From Prosthecobacter debontii (GTDB lineage Bacteria > Verrucomicrobiota > Verrucomicrobiia > Verrucomicrobiales > Akkermansiaceae): a stretch of 64,000 bases of DNA. The notes under the pieces were generated by a model that searched no databases, had not been told where the DNA came from, and saw only the letters and a list, made by a program, of their open reading frames with translations. A program made the translations under genes and the position numbers. Below are positions 27,872 to 36,659 of this stretch, in pieces. How positions within the stretch are numbered: position 1 is the stretch's first letter; every line of letters starts with the position of its first letter. Location of the stretch: positions 1 to 64,000 of the forward strand of contig CAMBPB010000007.1 in the NCBI GenBank assembly GCA_945869465.1, given 5' to 3'.

Positions 27872-29245
27872 ATGATTCCCCCTCGTTTTTCTGCCCTCCT
27901 GGGCTTGACCGCCCTATCGTTGCTGCCATCCAACCCTCTGGCTGCCGCGGAGAAGCCGGCGGCCAAGCCTAACATTGTTCTCTGCATGACGGATGACCAG
28001 GGCTGGGGCGATGTCAGTTACAACGGACTCAAGAAGATCCAGACTCCCAATCTCGACGCCATGGCCGCGTCCGGTTTGCGTTTCGACCGTTTTTACTCCC
28101 AACATCCGAGTTGCTCGCCGACGCGCGCCAGTGTGATGACCGGCCGCCATCCCTATCGAATGAAGTGCGATTGGCCGGGCATGACGCTGCGCGAGGGGGA
28201 GATCACCATCGCCCAGGCACTGAAACACGTCGGCTACACCACCGGCCATTTCGGCAAGTGGCATTTGGCCGGGGGCAAGTCGGGCGGCGGCCGGGTGATG
28301 CCCAATACCGAGCAATTCTCGCCGGTGAATGTAGGCTTCGACGAATCGTTCTCGGTTTCTAACTACTTCGAGCCCGACTGGACTTTCGGCCACAACGGTG
28401 TGCCGGAAAAGACCACCGGGGAAGGGTCGGACGTGATTGTTGACAGGGCGCTCAAGTTCATGGCCAGCGCGGTGGATCAGAAAAAGCCGTTCTTGGCGGT
28501 GATTTGGTACGGCAGCCCGCACGTGCCGCTCAAGCCGGCCGAAGAGGACCTCAAGGCAGCCGGCGGCCAACCGTTTTACGGCGAGATCATCGGGGTCGAC
28601 CGCAGCATGGGCACGCTGCGCGCCGGCCTGCGCAAGCTCGGCGTCGCCGACAACACCCTGCTGATGTTCTGCAGCGACAACGGCGCGTGGATGGACGGAA
28701 ACCCGCCGTCGGACCAATTCGGTTCGAATGGAATCCTGCGGGGCCACAAGGGTGAACTGTGGGAGGGCGGCATCCGCGTGCCCGGCATCATCGAATGGCC
28801 GGCCAGGATCAAGAAGCCCTTCCGGACCGATGTTCCCGCCGTCACCAGCGACATCTATCCAACCGTGATGGACATCGTCAAGCTGCAGGTGCCCAACCAA
28901 GTCAAGCCGCTCGACGGCATCAGCCTGCTGCCATTGATCGACGGAGAGATGAAGCAGCGACCGCAGCCGATCGGGTTCTGGCATCACGGTGAAACCGGCC
29001 TCGAGGACGGCCCGGTCGTTTGGAGTGACAACCAGTATAAACTCCACAGGCGCGCCCCGGACAAATTCGAGTTGTATGATCTGACCACCGACATTTCGGA
29101 AAAAACCGACCTTGCGGACAAACATCCGGAGATCGTGACCCGGATGAAAACCGAAATGCAGGAATGGCTGAAGTCCGTTGAGCGCAGCCGCCAAGGACTG
29201 GATTATCCGGACAAGAAGGTGATCAAAGCGGCAAAATCCAAGTGA
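27872..29245 (+). CDS. Secreted formylglycine sulfatase
   Basis: 457 aa with a signal peptide (FSALLGLTALSLLPSNPLAAA). The N-terminal sulfatase block is PNIVLCMTDDQGWGDVSY, whose DD binds metal. The formylglycine motif is SCSPTRASVMTGRHP, a C-x-P-x-R site at Cys81 that requires modification by a sulfatase-modifying enzyme not seen in this window. GHFGKWHL and CSDNGAWMDG are further sulfatase blocks. It probably removes sulfate from an exported polysaccharide or host glycan. It lies 5 bp behind the transglutaminase-like gene and 69 bp before the GH95-like gene, all on one strand. Confidence 0.95.
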   Translation: MIPPRFSALLGLTALSLLPSNPLAAAEKPAAKPNIVLCMTDDQGWGDVSYNGLKKIQTPNLDAMAASGLRFDRFYSQHPSCSPTRASVMTGRHPYRMKCDWPGMTLREGEITIAQALKHVGYTTGHFGKWHLAGGKSGGGRVMPNTEQFSPVNVGFDESFSVSNYFEPDWTFGHNGVPEKTTGEGSDVIVDRALKFMASAVDQKKPFLAVIWYGSPHVPLKPAEEDLKAAGGQPFYGEIIGVDRSMGTLRAGLRKLGVADNTLLMFCSDNGAWMDGNPPSDQFGSNGILRGHKGELWEGGIRVPGIIEWPARIKKPFRTDVPAVTSDIYPTVMDIVKLQVPNQVKPLDGISLLPLIDGEMKQRPQPIGFWHHGETGLEDGPVVWSDNQYKLHRRAPDKFELYDLTTDISEKTDLADKHPEIVTRMKTEMQEWLKSVERSRQGLDYPDKKVIKAAKSK

Positions 29246-29263
29246 GCATGGCTGTCTCTCGAC

Positions 29264-29288
29264 CCGGGAATTGAGGAAAGATTCCCGG
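29264..29288 (+). terminator. Intercistronic hairpin after sulfatase
   Basis: CCGGGAAT and ATTCCCGG form a perfect 8-bp stem with a 9-nt loop. No T-run follows, so this may be a weak terminator or an mRNA-stabilising structure between the sulfatase and the GH95-like gene. Confidence 0.45.
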
Positions 29289-29314
29289 CTGCCAAGCCAT
29301 AAACCTTACGCTGC

Positions 29315-31699
29315 ATGGGATTTCTAACGACCTATGCCTGTGGAAGCGCAGCCCCGACAGTCGCGATCGCGGCAGCGTTTGTTGTGTTAGCACCGACCGG
29401 TGCCCGGAGCGCGCCGGCGGACGAGGGGCACATGCAGGCCGAGGCCGAGCGGATCGTTTCGCAATACAAGACCGTGTTCGACGCGCCGCCTGGCGGAGTG
29501 CCGTCGCGGGATTCGGCCCGGGGGCCGCTTCTGGGAAACGGTGATTTAGGAGCGGTTATCAGCGGCGCCCCGGAGGCTCAGTGCTTTTGGCTCAGCAAAA
29601 ACAATTTCTGGTGCATGAAGGATGGCCACCGGCAGGGCGGCCCGCGGCTTTTCGGCGGCTTGGAAATCAACATCCCGGCGCTTGCCGGTGCCACCTATCA
29701 GCTCGAACAACAGCTTCACCCGGCGATTACGACCTCCAGGTTCTCCAAGGACGGAACCACCGTCACGATGCGCTCGCTGGTCGCCGCGACGGCACCGTTC
29801 CTGCTGGTCGAACTCGCCGTCGATGGCAAACCGGTCGAAGTGGACACCCGTTTGTGGGCGGCCCCCGGCCGCGGTTCCAAGGAGGATCTCGGCCGCAAGG
29901 ACGCGGTGCTATGGGCGACCAAGGCATTCGCCGAAGAGGTGAAAATCCCCACCTCCGCAGCCTGTGCGCTGACAGTGATCGGTGCCAAGACCACCATGCC
30001 CGCCCTGGAGCCGGTGGTTGAGCAGGTCATTGCCGATCCGCCGCCCAAACGGCCGCCGCCGCGCAAGTCGAAATCCCAGCCGGGGCCGAAGTTTACACTC
30101 CAACCGGGCGAAAAAGTCACGGTCGCGGTGGCGCTCCAAAGTTCCTACGATGGCAAGGATCCGCTGGCCGCGGCGCAGCAGATGGCCAACGGACTCAACC
30201 ATGACAAGGTGAAACGGCTCGTTACGAATCACCTCCAGTGGTGGCGGGAATTCTGGGCGCATTCGCTGGTGGAAATCGGAGACCCGTTGATCGAACAACG
30301 CTACTATCTATCCAACTACCTCATGGGCAGCGGCAGCCGTGACAAGGAATTCCCCCAGGGTTTGTTCGGAGTCTGGGTCACCGATGACGATCCGCGCTGG
30401 GCCGGCGACTACCACCTCAACTACAACTATCAGGCTCCGTTTTACGGACTGTATTCTTCCAACCACATCGAGCAGGCCGCCCCCTACCATGCTCCGATCC
30501 TCGATTTCATGGAGCGCGGCCGCTATTATGCGGAAAAACTGCTCGGCACCCGCGGAGTCTATTACTCGGTGGGGATCGGCCCCAAGGGGATCGAGACCTG
30601 CCTTAAGGGGAACCTGACGGACAAGAACTATCAGGAGGGAGGTTTCTTCTCGGGTCAGAAGTGCAACGCCGCCTATTCCGTCGTGCCTATGTCCATGCAT
30701 TGGTATCACACGTATGACAAGGACTACGCGAAGATGGTCTATCCATTCGTGCTGGAAGTGGCGAACTTCTGGGAAGACTACCTGAAGTTCGAAAATGGCC
30801 GCTACGTGATCTACAATGACTGTATCGTCGAGGCCATGGACACCCCTGGAGGAATCGGTGACAAGGATTTCAATTCGATCATGTCGCTGGGCTTGGTGCG
30901 CAACGCGTTTGAGACGGCCTTGGACATGGGCAGGGAGCTGGGTATCGATGCCCACCGGCATCAGAAGTGGCAGCACATCCTGAAGCACCTAAGTGACTTT
31001 CCGACGTTCGAGAAGGACGGCAAGACGGTGTTTCGCTACACGGAGAAGGGTATCGACTGGTGGCCGAACAACACCTGCGGTATTCAGCATATCTATCCGG
31101 CCGGAGCCATTGGCCTGGACAGCGATCCGAAGCTGCTCGGCATCTCGCGCAACACGATTGCCGCGCACAACCGGTGGATCGACAACAATGGAATGAACAG
31201 TTTCTACCCGGCGGCGGTTAGGGTGGCCTATGATCCGGCGATCATCCTCAAGGAACTGCGCGGGATGATCGAGACCAAAGGCGGCGCCAACGGATTGACC
31301 ATCGGCATCGTCGAGGGTATCGAGAATTGCAGCATCGTGCCTAACACCATCAACGAGATGTTGTGCATGGGCCACGGCCACGTCCTGCGCATGTTCCCCG
31401 TGTGGCCGAAAGACAAGGACGCGCGCTTCCAAAACCTTCGGACGTGGGGCGCATTCCTCGTCTCCAGCGAACTCAAGGGCGGCGAGGTGAAATTCGTGGA
31501 AATCCTCAGCGAGAAGGGGCGCGCTTGCACGCTCGTGAATCCGTGGCCGGCCAAGTCGGTGGACGTCTATCGAAATGGAAAGAAAGTCGAAACACTCAAG
31601 GGCGAGCGGATCACTCTGAAGACCGAAGCCGGTGCGACGGTCCTGCTGGGTCCGGAAGGCGCGGCTCCGCCTGTCGAGAGATTTATAAGGGCTAATTGA
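29315..31699 (+). CDS. Secreted GH95-like (alpha/alpha)6 glycosidase
   Basis: 794 aa with a signal segment. N-terminal blocks ARGPLLGNGDLGAVISG and FGGLEINIP resemble the beta-sandwich of GH95/GH65-type proteins. The catalytic toroid region includes DYHLNYNYQAPFYGLYSSNH and IEAMDTPGGIGDKDFNS. The C-terminus has the typical GH95 ending: NEMLCMGHGHVLRMFPVWP, then WGAFLVSSELKGGEVKFVEILSEKG. Family placement is by layout and these blocks; GH95 enzymes are mainly alpha-L-fucosidases or galactosidases. With the sulfatase it suggests attack on a sulfated, possibly fucose-containing glycan; this is inference. A Pro/Lys-rich insert (PPPKRPPPRKSK) is odd. Confidence 0.78.
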   Translation: MGFLTTYACGSAAPTVAIAAAFVVLAPTGARSAPADEGHMQAEAERIVSQYKTVFDAPPGGVPSRDSARGPLLGNGDLGAVISGAPEAQCFWLSKNNFWCMKDGHRQGGPRLFGGLEINIPALAGATYQLEQQLHPAITTSRFSKDGTTVTMRSLVAATAPFLLVELAVDGKPVEVDTRLWAAPGRGSKEDLGRKDAVLWATKAFAEEVKIPTSAACALTVIGAKTTMPALEPVVEQVIADPPPKRPPPRKSKSQPGPKFTLQPGEKVTVAVALQSSYDGKDPLAAAQQMANGLNHDKVKRLVTNHLQWWREFWAHSLVEIGDPLIEQRYYLSNYLMGSGSRDKEFPQGLFGVWVTDDDPRWAGDYHLNYNYQAPFYGLYSSNHIEQAAPYHAPILDFMERGRYYAEKLLGTRGVYYSVGIGPKGIETCLKGNLTDKNYQEGGFFSGQKCNAAYSVVPMSMHWYHTYDKDYAKMVYPFVLEVANFWEDYLKFENGRYVIYNDCIVEAMDTPGGIGDKDFNSIMSLGLVRNAFETALDMGRELGIDAHRHQKWQHILKHLSDFPTFEKDGKTVFRYTEKGIDWWPNNTCGIQHIYPAGAIGLDSDPKLLGISRNTIAAHNRWIDNNGMNSFYPAAVRVAYDPAIILKELRGMIETKGGANGLTIGIVEGIENCSIVPNTINEMLCMGHGHVLRMFPVWPKDKDARFQNLRTWGAFLVSSELKGGEVKFVEILSEKGRACTLVNPWPAKSVDVYRNGKKVETLKGERITLKTEAGATVLLGPEGAAPPVERFIRAN

Positions 31700-32184
31700 T
31701 TGGACAGCGCGGGGCTTACGTGAAGCGGAATTCCAGGTGGAAAACATAGAGCCAAGGGATGCGCGGATCAATGCTCTGCTGCCGCACTTTCTCGGCAAAA
31801 TCCTCAGAGTGGGTGCGCAGCAACTCGGCGTTTGAGGCGTTGTAATAGGTGGCTAGAACGGTTTCGTGGCAAGAAGTGCTGCAGCCCGTGATGGCTCCAT
31901 GTTCCGGGTCGACGAGAGGAAGCGTGACGGCCGATCTTGCCGCCCGCGGCAACCTGTTGGTTGCCGCGCTGGCGGACGATGTCTGGTTCGCCCACAAGGA
32001 TCCCGGTGGGCAGATGGAACAAGTTGCCCGCAGGATTGAGGAATGGGGGCGCTAATTCTTGTCGCGTTCCGAGTCCTTCAGAATCCCATACAGCGGACGG
32101 CCTGAGACTCGCAGGTCGAAGCTTGAAACGTTTCAGTCTGAGCGCGCTGCCAAAGCTTGATCTATCAAAAGCTATTTTGCTTTC
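31700..32184. other. Gene-poor gap with two opposed coding-like remnants
   Basis: The minus strand from about 31915 to the stop at 31716 reads coding-like with high GC3 (CHETVLATYYNASN ... DPRIPWLYVFHLEFRFT). The plus strand from about 31925 to the stop at 32055 also reads coding-like (GNLLVAALADDVWFAHKDP ... ARRIEEWGR). Neither has a proper N-terminus or a recognisable family. They look like two truncated gene ends. Nothing clear is seen in 32056-32184. Confidence 0.35.
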
Positions 32185-32457
32185 ATGCCAACGACTCTTC
32201 GTATATATGATCCTCTTTACCGGGAGGCCAGAGCCGAAGCCGCGAGGGCGGGTGTGAGCCTGACCCGTTTTCTCGAAGAGGGCTTGCGCTTGCGCTTGGA
32301 GAAAAAGATGACCCTGCCCACCGCTCCCCATTCGTTCCGGGCTTACGCTGCCGTGAAACCCGATACCCGGACCTGGGAGGAAATTCGCCAGGTGGCCGAC
32401 GAGGAGCAGGAAGCGCACGATCTGGCCAAACTGAGCCTTCACGCCCGCCAATCCTGA
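32185..32457 (+). CDS. Ribbon-helix-helix antitoxin (VapB-like)
   Basis: 90 aa. The N-terminus (TTLRIYDPLYREARAEAARAGVSLTRFLEEGLRLRLE) fits a ribbon-helix-helix DNA-binding fold, and the C-terminus would wrap a toxin. The stop overlaps the next start (TGATG), as in toxin-antitoxin operons. Antitoxins of this class autoregulate their operon. The downstream VapC-like gene is internally deleted, so the antitoxin may persist without a working partner. Confidence 0.8.
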   Translation: MPTTLRIYDPLYREARAEAARAGVSLTRFLEEGLRLRLEKKMTLPTAPHSFRAYAAVKPDTRTWEEIRQVADEEQEAHDLAKLSLHARQS

Positions 32458-32726
32458 TGGCGCTATTGCTTCCCGATGCAAGCGTTCTGATCCATGCCCT
32501 GCTTGCGGATTCCGCGGAACAGGATTCCTGCCGTCTCGCTGCCGGCACCCGCCATTCCGGGATATTTTCTGATTTTGTCACCGCCCTGGGCCTGTGTGGC
32601 AATGATATCAACGATGTCTGGCTCGCGGCACTCGCCATCGAGCACCGTGCCACACTGGTCAGCACCGATCAAGGATTCGCCCGTTTTCCCTGCCTCAGCT
32701 GGATCAACCCGGAGAATCCCTTGTGA
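32457..32726 (+). pseudogene. PIN-domain toxin (VapC-like) with internal deletion
   Basis: 89 aa, whereas this VapC subgroup is normally about 130-145 aa. The start is intact (LLLPDASVLIHALLADSAEQ, with the first PIN aspartate) and so is the end (NDINDVWLAALAIEHRATLVSTDQGFARFPCLSW, with the later acidic residues). The middle, which carries the conserved Glu and helices 2-4, is missing, and the join keeps frame. It is therefore probably not an active ribonuclease. It is translationally overlapped with the antitoxin gene. Confidence 0.75.
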
Positions 32727-32922
32727 ACTTCCAGAACCGGCGGGATCGGGCCGGCCTCCCCGCGATACCACCGCCGCGACATGATTTCCCATCGCTGCTG
32801 CTGCCATGGGCAAACAGAACCAACCCGGACGCCCCGGCCGGCACTTCGAGTTCCCCATCGAGATTCCCGTCTCCGGTGGCAATGCTCACCAAGGGTTTTT
32901 GCAGGGGCATTTCGCTGGTCAT
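32704..32922 (-). pseudogene. N-terminal fragment of a dienelactone-hydrolase-like alpha/beta hydrolase
   Basis: From ATG 32922, about 35 residues match the start of the hydrolase family: VSIATGDGNLDGELEVPAGA, then GLVLFAHGSSS with the oxyanion HG turn. After about 32820 the similarity stops and Arg/Gly-rich nonsense follows to a stop at 32704. There is no nucleophile motif GxSxG. It overlaps the 3' end of the VapC-like gene. It is a truncated remnant. Confidence 0.65.
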
Positions 32923-33036
32923 TATAATAATTTCGTTAGATTGAACGTGATAGCCAGTCCCGCCTCGCCGGCCAGATCGCGGATGCCGTCCTCGCGACGG
33001 TGGCGGGCGGCCTCTCGTGAAATCGGTTGGTCCGCC

Positions 33037-33510
33037 TCAGGTTCCGGAGCCTCCGCCAGTCCTCGCCAGTCCCCCTGATGCCGCGCCCTGCAACGAGGCG
33101 ACGGCACTCAGGTGCGGGCGTCCCACCAGCCACAGGCGCTCCAATCGTTCGAGCGCCTCCTTGGTGTAGCGAGTCCATGGGACGACTCGCAAACGGACGT
33201 CGGGGATCGGCTTCCCGGTGATTTCACAGAAGGCATAACTCCCGTCGTGAATGCGCTGGATCGCCGCATTCACCTCGAACAAGGCATCCTCCTCATGGGC
33301 CAGAATTCCAAGTGCCAGATTGTGATCGAATTCGTCGGTGGCGCTGTCGGCGGTGACAATGCCGGGCGGTTCCAGCGGTGCGGAACTCGCCGCGGTGTGG
33401 GAGGCATGCTTTGCCAGCAATCTCTCACGCATCGCTTGAAGCTTTTGATAATGCCAAATCCATTGCGATGGCACATGCGAGGCGATTGAATTCGTATTCC
33501 TGGTTTTCAT
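33037..33510 (-). CDS. DksA/TraR-like protein with degenerate zinc finger
   Basis: 157 aa. An N-terminal coiled-coil region carries acidic tip residues (HEEDALFEVNAAIQRI). The C-terminal block YAFCEITGKPIPDVRLRVVPWTRYTKEALERLE aligns with the DksA zinc-finger segment, but only one of the four zinc cysteines remains. DksA-type proteins enter the RNA polymerase secondary channel and alter stress transcription; variants without all Cys exist in some bacteria. The last 30 residues are low-complexity Gly/Ala/Ser. The 298-bp region upstream, to 33808, holds no gene but contains the motif TGCCCTTAGGTGA near 33697. Confidence 0.75.
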   Translation of the reverse strand: MKTRNTNSIASHVPSQWIWHYQKLQAMRERLLAKHASHTAASSAPLEPPGIVTADSATDEFDHNLALGILAHEEDALFEVNAAIQRIHDGSYAFCEITGKPIPDVRLRVVPWTRYTKEALERLERLWLVGRPHLSAVASLQGAASGGLARTGGGSGT

Positions 33511-33693
33511 GATGATGATGGCATTCCTCTGGTCCAGTCTCCGCCTGCTGCGGCCGGGTGATCTTCATTCATCCGCTGCCGAAGGGGTGGAACTGGCTAT
33601 CAGTTGAGCTTGCCATCATCCGCTCGTTGGCAAGCGCTGTCTATTCGCAGCCTTGCAGTTCCAACCCTTGCATTTTCAACCTCCGGCACTAGG

Positions 33694-33706
33694 TAAATGC
33701 CCTTAG
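33694..33706. promoter_or_regulatory. TGCCCTTAGGTGA motif, copy 1
   Basis: The 13-mer occurs once here, about 185 bp upstream of the DksA-like start (read as TCACCTAAGGGCA on the gene strand). It recurs near 41454, upstream of the frameshifted receiver gene. A role as an operator, for example for the nearby FixJ-type regulator, is a guess. Confidence 0.3.
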
Positions 33707-33808
33707 GTGATTGCAGTACGCCGTTGGCCGCCCGGCGGACCACTCGCTTCCCGGACAGGTGAATTCACTCCTCAAGCAGATGAGATAGGCGATGCGAAAA
33801 GCCAGCGG

Positions 33809-34645
33809 TCACGGGAGCAAGGGCAGCTCGCCAGCCGCGCGATCCGCGTCCGCAGCCACCCGTTCACGGGCGGTTTCCAGATAGTGGGAGTCCAGTTCGA
33901 TGCCGGTGAAGGAGGCGAGTTGCTGCCGGCGGGCGGCGATGGCGGAGGTGCCGATGCCAAGAAATGGGTCAAGCAGGCGTGTGGCGGTCCCCTTGCCGTG
34001 GAGCCGGATGCATTGTTCGGCCAGCGCGACGGGGAAGGTGGCGGGATGCGGGCGCTCCTTGTCACGCGAGTTGATCGTCTCGTAGGGGATGAACCAGTTG
34101 TTACCACGGCACCGGAGATCAGCCCCGCCGGTGTGGCCCCAGCGGGCGATGTTGGACTTGTGCACATAGGGCACCCCGGCGGCGCGGCGGTCGAGCTCGA
34201 CGGTGCCGGCTTTCGTCAGGTGAAAGACATACTCATGGCAATCGTTGACGTAGCGCTTCGAGTTGATCGGCTTGAAATGGCCGGCGCTGACCTGTTCTCC
34301 GGCGCGCGTTTCGATGGTGACCGATTTGATCCAGTGAAAGGTGTTTTGCAGCACGAACAACGGGTCGTTGCCATCGGTGAGCGCGAGGATCAACTGATGC
34401 GGCATGAGCGGATTCGCGGGTGCCGCACCGACGTTGAGGAAAAACGAGGCATCGTCCGCCATCACGCGTTTCACCTCGGTGGCCCAGGCCTTGCACCAAT
34501 TGAGGAATACCTCGCGCGGCGCGGTGTCCTTGAAACTCTTGTAGGCGATCCCGAGATTGTAGGGCGGCGAGGTGACGATGAGATCGAATGATGAGGCGTC
34601 GAGCGTCGGAAGGGTCGCGAGACAATCACCGTGAAGCAGGGTCAT
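33809..34645 (-). CDS. DNA methyltransferase (N6-adenine or N4-cytosine), orphan
   Basis: 278 aa. Catalytic motif IV TSPPYNLG lies near residue 30, and the SAM-binding motif I DPFLGIGTSAIAARR with FTGIELD lies near the C-terminus. The order IV then I is that of the beta class (CcrM/HinfI-like). HPATFPVALAEQCIRL is also typical. SPPY is compatible with adenine-N6 or cytosine-N4 methylation; the target site cannot be read. No restriction endonuclease or specificity gene is adjacent, so it is an orphan that may act in regulation or cell-cycle marking. Confidence 0.92.
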   Translation of the reverse strand: MTLLHGDCLATLPTLDASSFDLIVTSPPYNLGIAYKSFKDTAPREVFLNWCKAWATEVKRVMADDASFFLNVGAAPANPLMPHQLILALTDGNDPLFVLQNTFHWIKSVTIETRAGEQVSAGHFKPINSKRYVNDCHEYVFHLTKAGTVELDRRAAGVPYVHKSNIARWGHTGGADLRCRGNNWFIPYETINSRDKERPHPATFPVALAEQCIRLHGKGTATRLLDPFLGIGTSAIAARRQQLASFTGIELDSHYLETARERVAADADRAAGELPLLP

Positions 34646-34805
34646 GGCTGGGGATATGCGCAGGGATCACGTGGCGTGTCAAATTCTGGAGAGGGGCGGT
34701 TTTGGCCCCCGCGATTTCCCGGAGCGAATCCTTCATCCACGGGAAGCACTGCCGGAAATTGTGTCTTGAACGCCACCCGGCGTGCAATCAGGGTGTTGCC
34801 AGTCC

Positions 34806-36572
34806 ATGGGAAAAACCGGAGCCGAACCTGAAATCATTTACGAGGGGATCCCCGCGTCTCCAGGCATTGCCATCGCTCCGCTGCACGTCGTCGCCCGCGG
34901 TTTTTCCGCACCCGAGGTCTATGAAATCGACGAGTGCGAGGTCGGGCGTGAGCAGGATCGTTTCCGGTTGGCCGTGGAGATCACCACACGGCAGTTGATC
35001 GAACTCCAAAGCCGGCTGGAGGATCTTTCGGGCGAAAACGAAAGCGGGATTTTCGAGGCGCACGTGATGATGATCGAGGACCGGGCGGTGGTCGAACGGG
35101 TGCTTGGGGCGATCGCCAGCCGCCTGCAAAATGCGGAATTCGCGTTCTACGCGGTGATGCAGAACTTCCTGGAGGCGATGCGCCGGATTCCCGACCCCTA
35201 CCTCCGCGAACGCACGGTGGACATCGAGGACGTCGCCCAGCGGGTGCTGCGGAATTTCTCACTCGACAGCGAGGCCCGCCACTTGGGTCCCGATGACCGG
35301 CACATTCTTGTGGCATACGATCTCGCGCCTTCGGACACCGCCTCGATGAACCGCAGGCACGTGCTGGGATTCGCCACCGAGCAAGGCAGCGTGAATTCCC
35401 ACACCGCCATTCTGGCGCGGGCCTTCGGCGTGCCCGCCGTGGTCGGACTCGAGGGTGCCGTCATTGACGTGATGGCGCTCGCTCCCGCGATTCTGGACGG
35501 CTACACGGGAAAACTCATCCTCCATCCCGCGCCCGACACGCTCGAGCGCTATCGCAAACTCAGCGATGCCAAGGCGATTGTCCGCAGTTCCCTCGATGCG
35601 AAGCGGGGAGCGGCCACCGAGACCATCGATGGCAGGGCGATCACGGTTTCCGCGAACATCGAGATCGTCGATGAACTGCCGCTGGTGAAACGCAGCGGCG
35701 CCAAGGGCATCGGGCTCTATCGGACCGAGTTCCTGCTGCTCAACGGTGAGGAGATGCCCGACGAAAAACAACAGGTTGAAATCTATTCGAAGGTGGCCCG
35801 CGCGATGGCACCCCATCTGGTGATCATCCGGACGCTGGATGCCGGCGGCGACAAGATCCCGGTGGAGCCACTAACCGATCCCGAGCCCAACCCGTTTCTC
35901 GGCTGGCGCGGAGTGCGCGTCTCACTGGCGCGTCCGGCGATGTTCCGCGAACAAATCCGGGCGATCCTGCGGGCCAGTGCCTGCGGCAAGGTTGCGGTGA
36001 TGTTTCCCATGATCTCGGGTCTGTCCGAGGTCTGGCGCTGCAAGGAAATGGTGCGCCGCTGCATGGACGAGCTAACCAAAGAGGGGATTCCCTTCGACCC
36101 GGATCTTCCCGTCGGCATCATGATCGAGGTGCCTGCCGCCGCCCTCTGCGCCGATATGCTCGCGCCCGAGGTCGATTTTTTCTCGATCGGCACCAACGAT
36201 CTCATCCAATACACCGTCGCCGTGGACCGCGTGAACCCGCACGTCGCGGATCTTTACCGGCCGACCCACCCGGCGGTCATCCGCCTGATCAAGCGCACCA
36301 TCGACGCCGCGAACGACAACGGCATCTGGACTGGAATCTGCGGGGAAATGGCCAGTGACATCCGCCTCACCCCGTTGCTCATCGGCCTTGGCGTCGAGGA
36401 ATTGTCTGTCGGTCCCCAACAAGTGGCGAGTGTCGGGCAGGCGATCCGTTCGCTGAGCTACGCCGAGTGCGCCGCGGTGGCCGACGAAGCCCTGCGCCAC
36501 ACCCGCAGCCAGGGGATTCTGGATCTTTCCATGGTCCTCGCCCGCAAACATTACGGTGAGTTGCTGGATTGA
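34806..36572 (+). CDS. ptsI: Phosphoenolpyruvate-protein phosphotransferase (PTS enzyme I)
   Basis: 588 aa from ATG 34806; ATG 34782 would add 8 residues with no support. The N-domain has the phospho-accepting His in GSVNSHTAILARAFGVPAVVG (about His199). The PEP-binding barrel shows GIGLYRTEFLLL, FPMISGLSEVW and FSIGTNDLIQYTVAVDR. It transfers phosphate from PEP to HPr. No HPr, EIIA or sugar permease gene is adjacent, so it may serve a regulatory PTS or partner genes elsewhere. Length is normal. Confidence 0.95.
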   Translation: MGKTGAEPEIIYEGIPASPGIAIAPLHVVARGFSAPEVYEIDECEVGREQDRFRLAVEITTRQLIELQSRLEDLSGENESGIFEAHVMMIEDRAVVERVLGAIASRLQNAEFAFYAVMQNFLEAMRRIPDPYLRERTVDIEDVAQRVLRNFSLDSEARHLGPDDRHILVAYDLAPSDTASMNRRHVLGFATEQGSVNSHTAILARAFGVPAVVGLEGAVIDVMALAPAILDGYTGKLILHPAPDTLERYRKLSDAKAIVRSSLDAKRGAATETIDGRAITVSANIEIVDELPLVKRSGAKGIGLYRTEFLLLNGEEMPDEKQQVEIYSKVARAMAPHLVIIRTLDAGGDKIPVEPLTDPEPNPFLGWRGVRVSLARPAMFREQIRAILRASACGKVAVMFPMISGLSEVWRCKEMVRRCMDELTKEGIPFDPDLPVGIMIEVPAAALCADMLAPEVDFFSIGTNDLIQYTVAVDRVNPHVADLYRPTHPAVIRLIKRTIDAANDNGIWTGICGEMASDIRLTPLLIGLGVEELSVGPQQVASVGQAIRSLSYAECAAVADEALRHTRSQGILDLSMVLARKHYGELLD

Positions 36573-36659
36573 CCGGGAAGGAGCGAAACCCATGTCGCCA
36601 CTCCCTGAAATCAATTGACTTCCATCCGACTGTTTCACCCATGACCCGGCCATCTGGAA

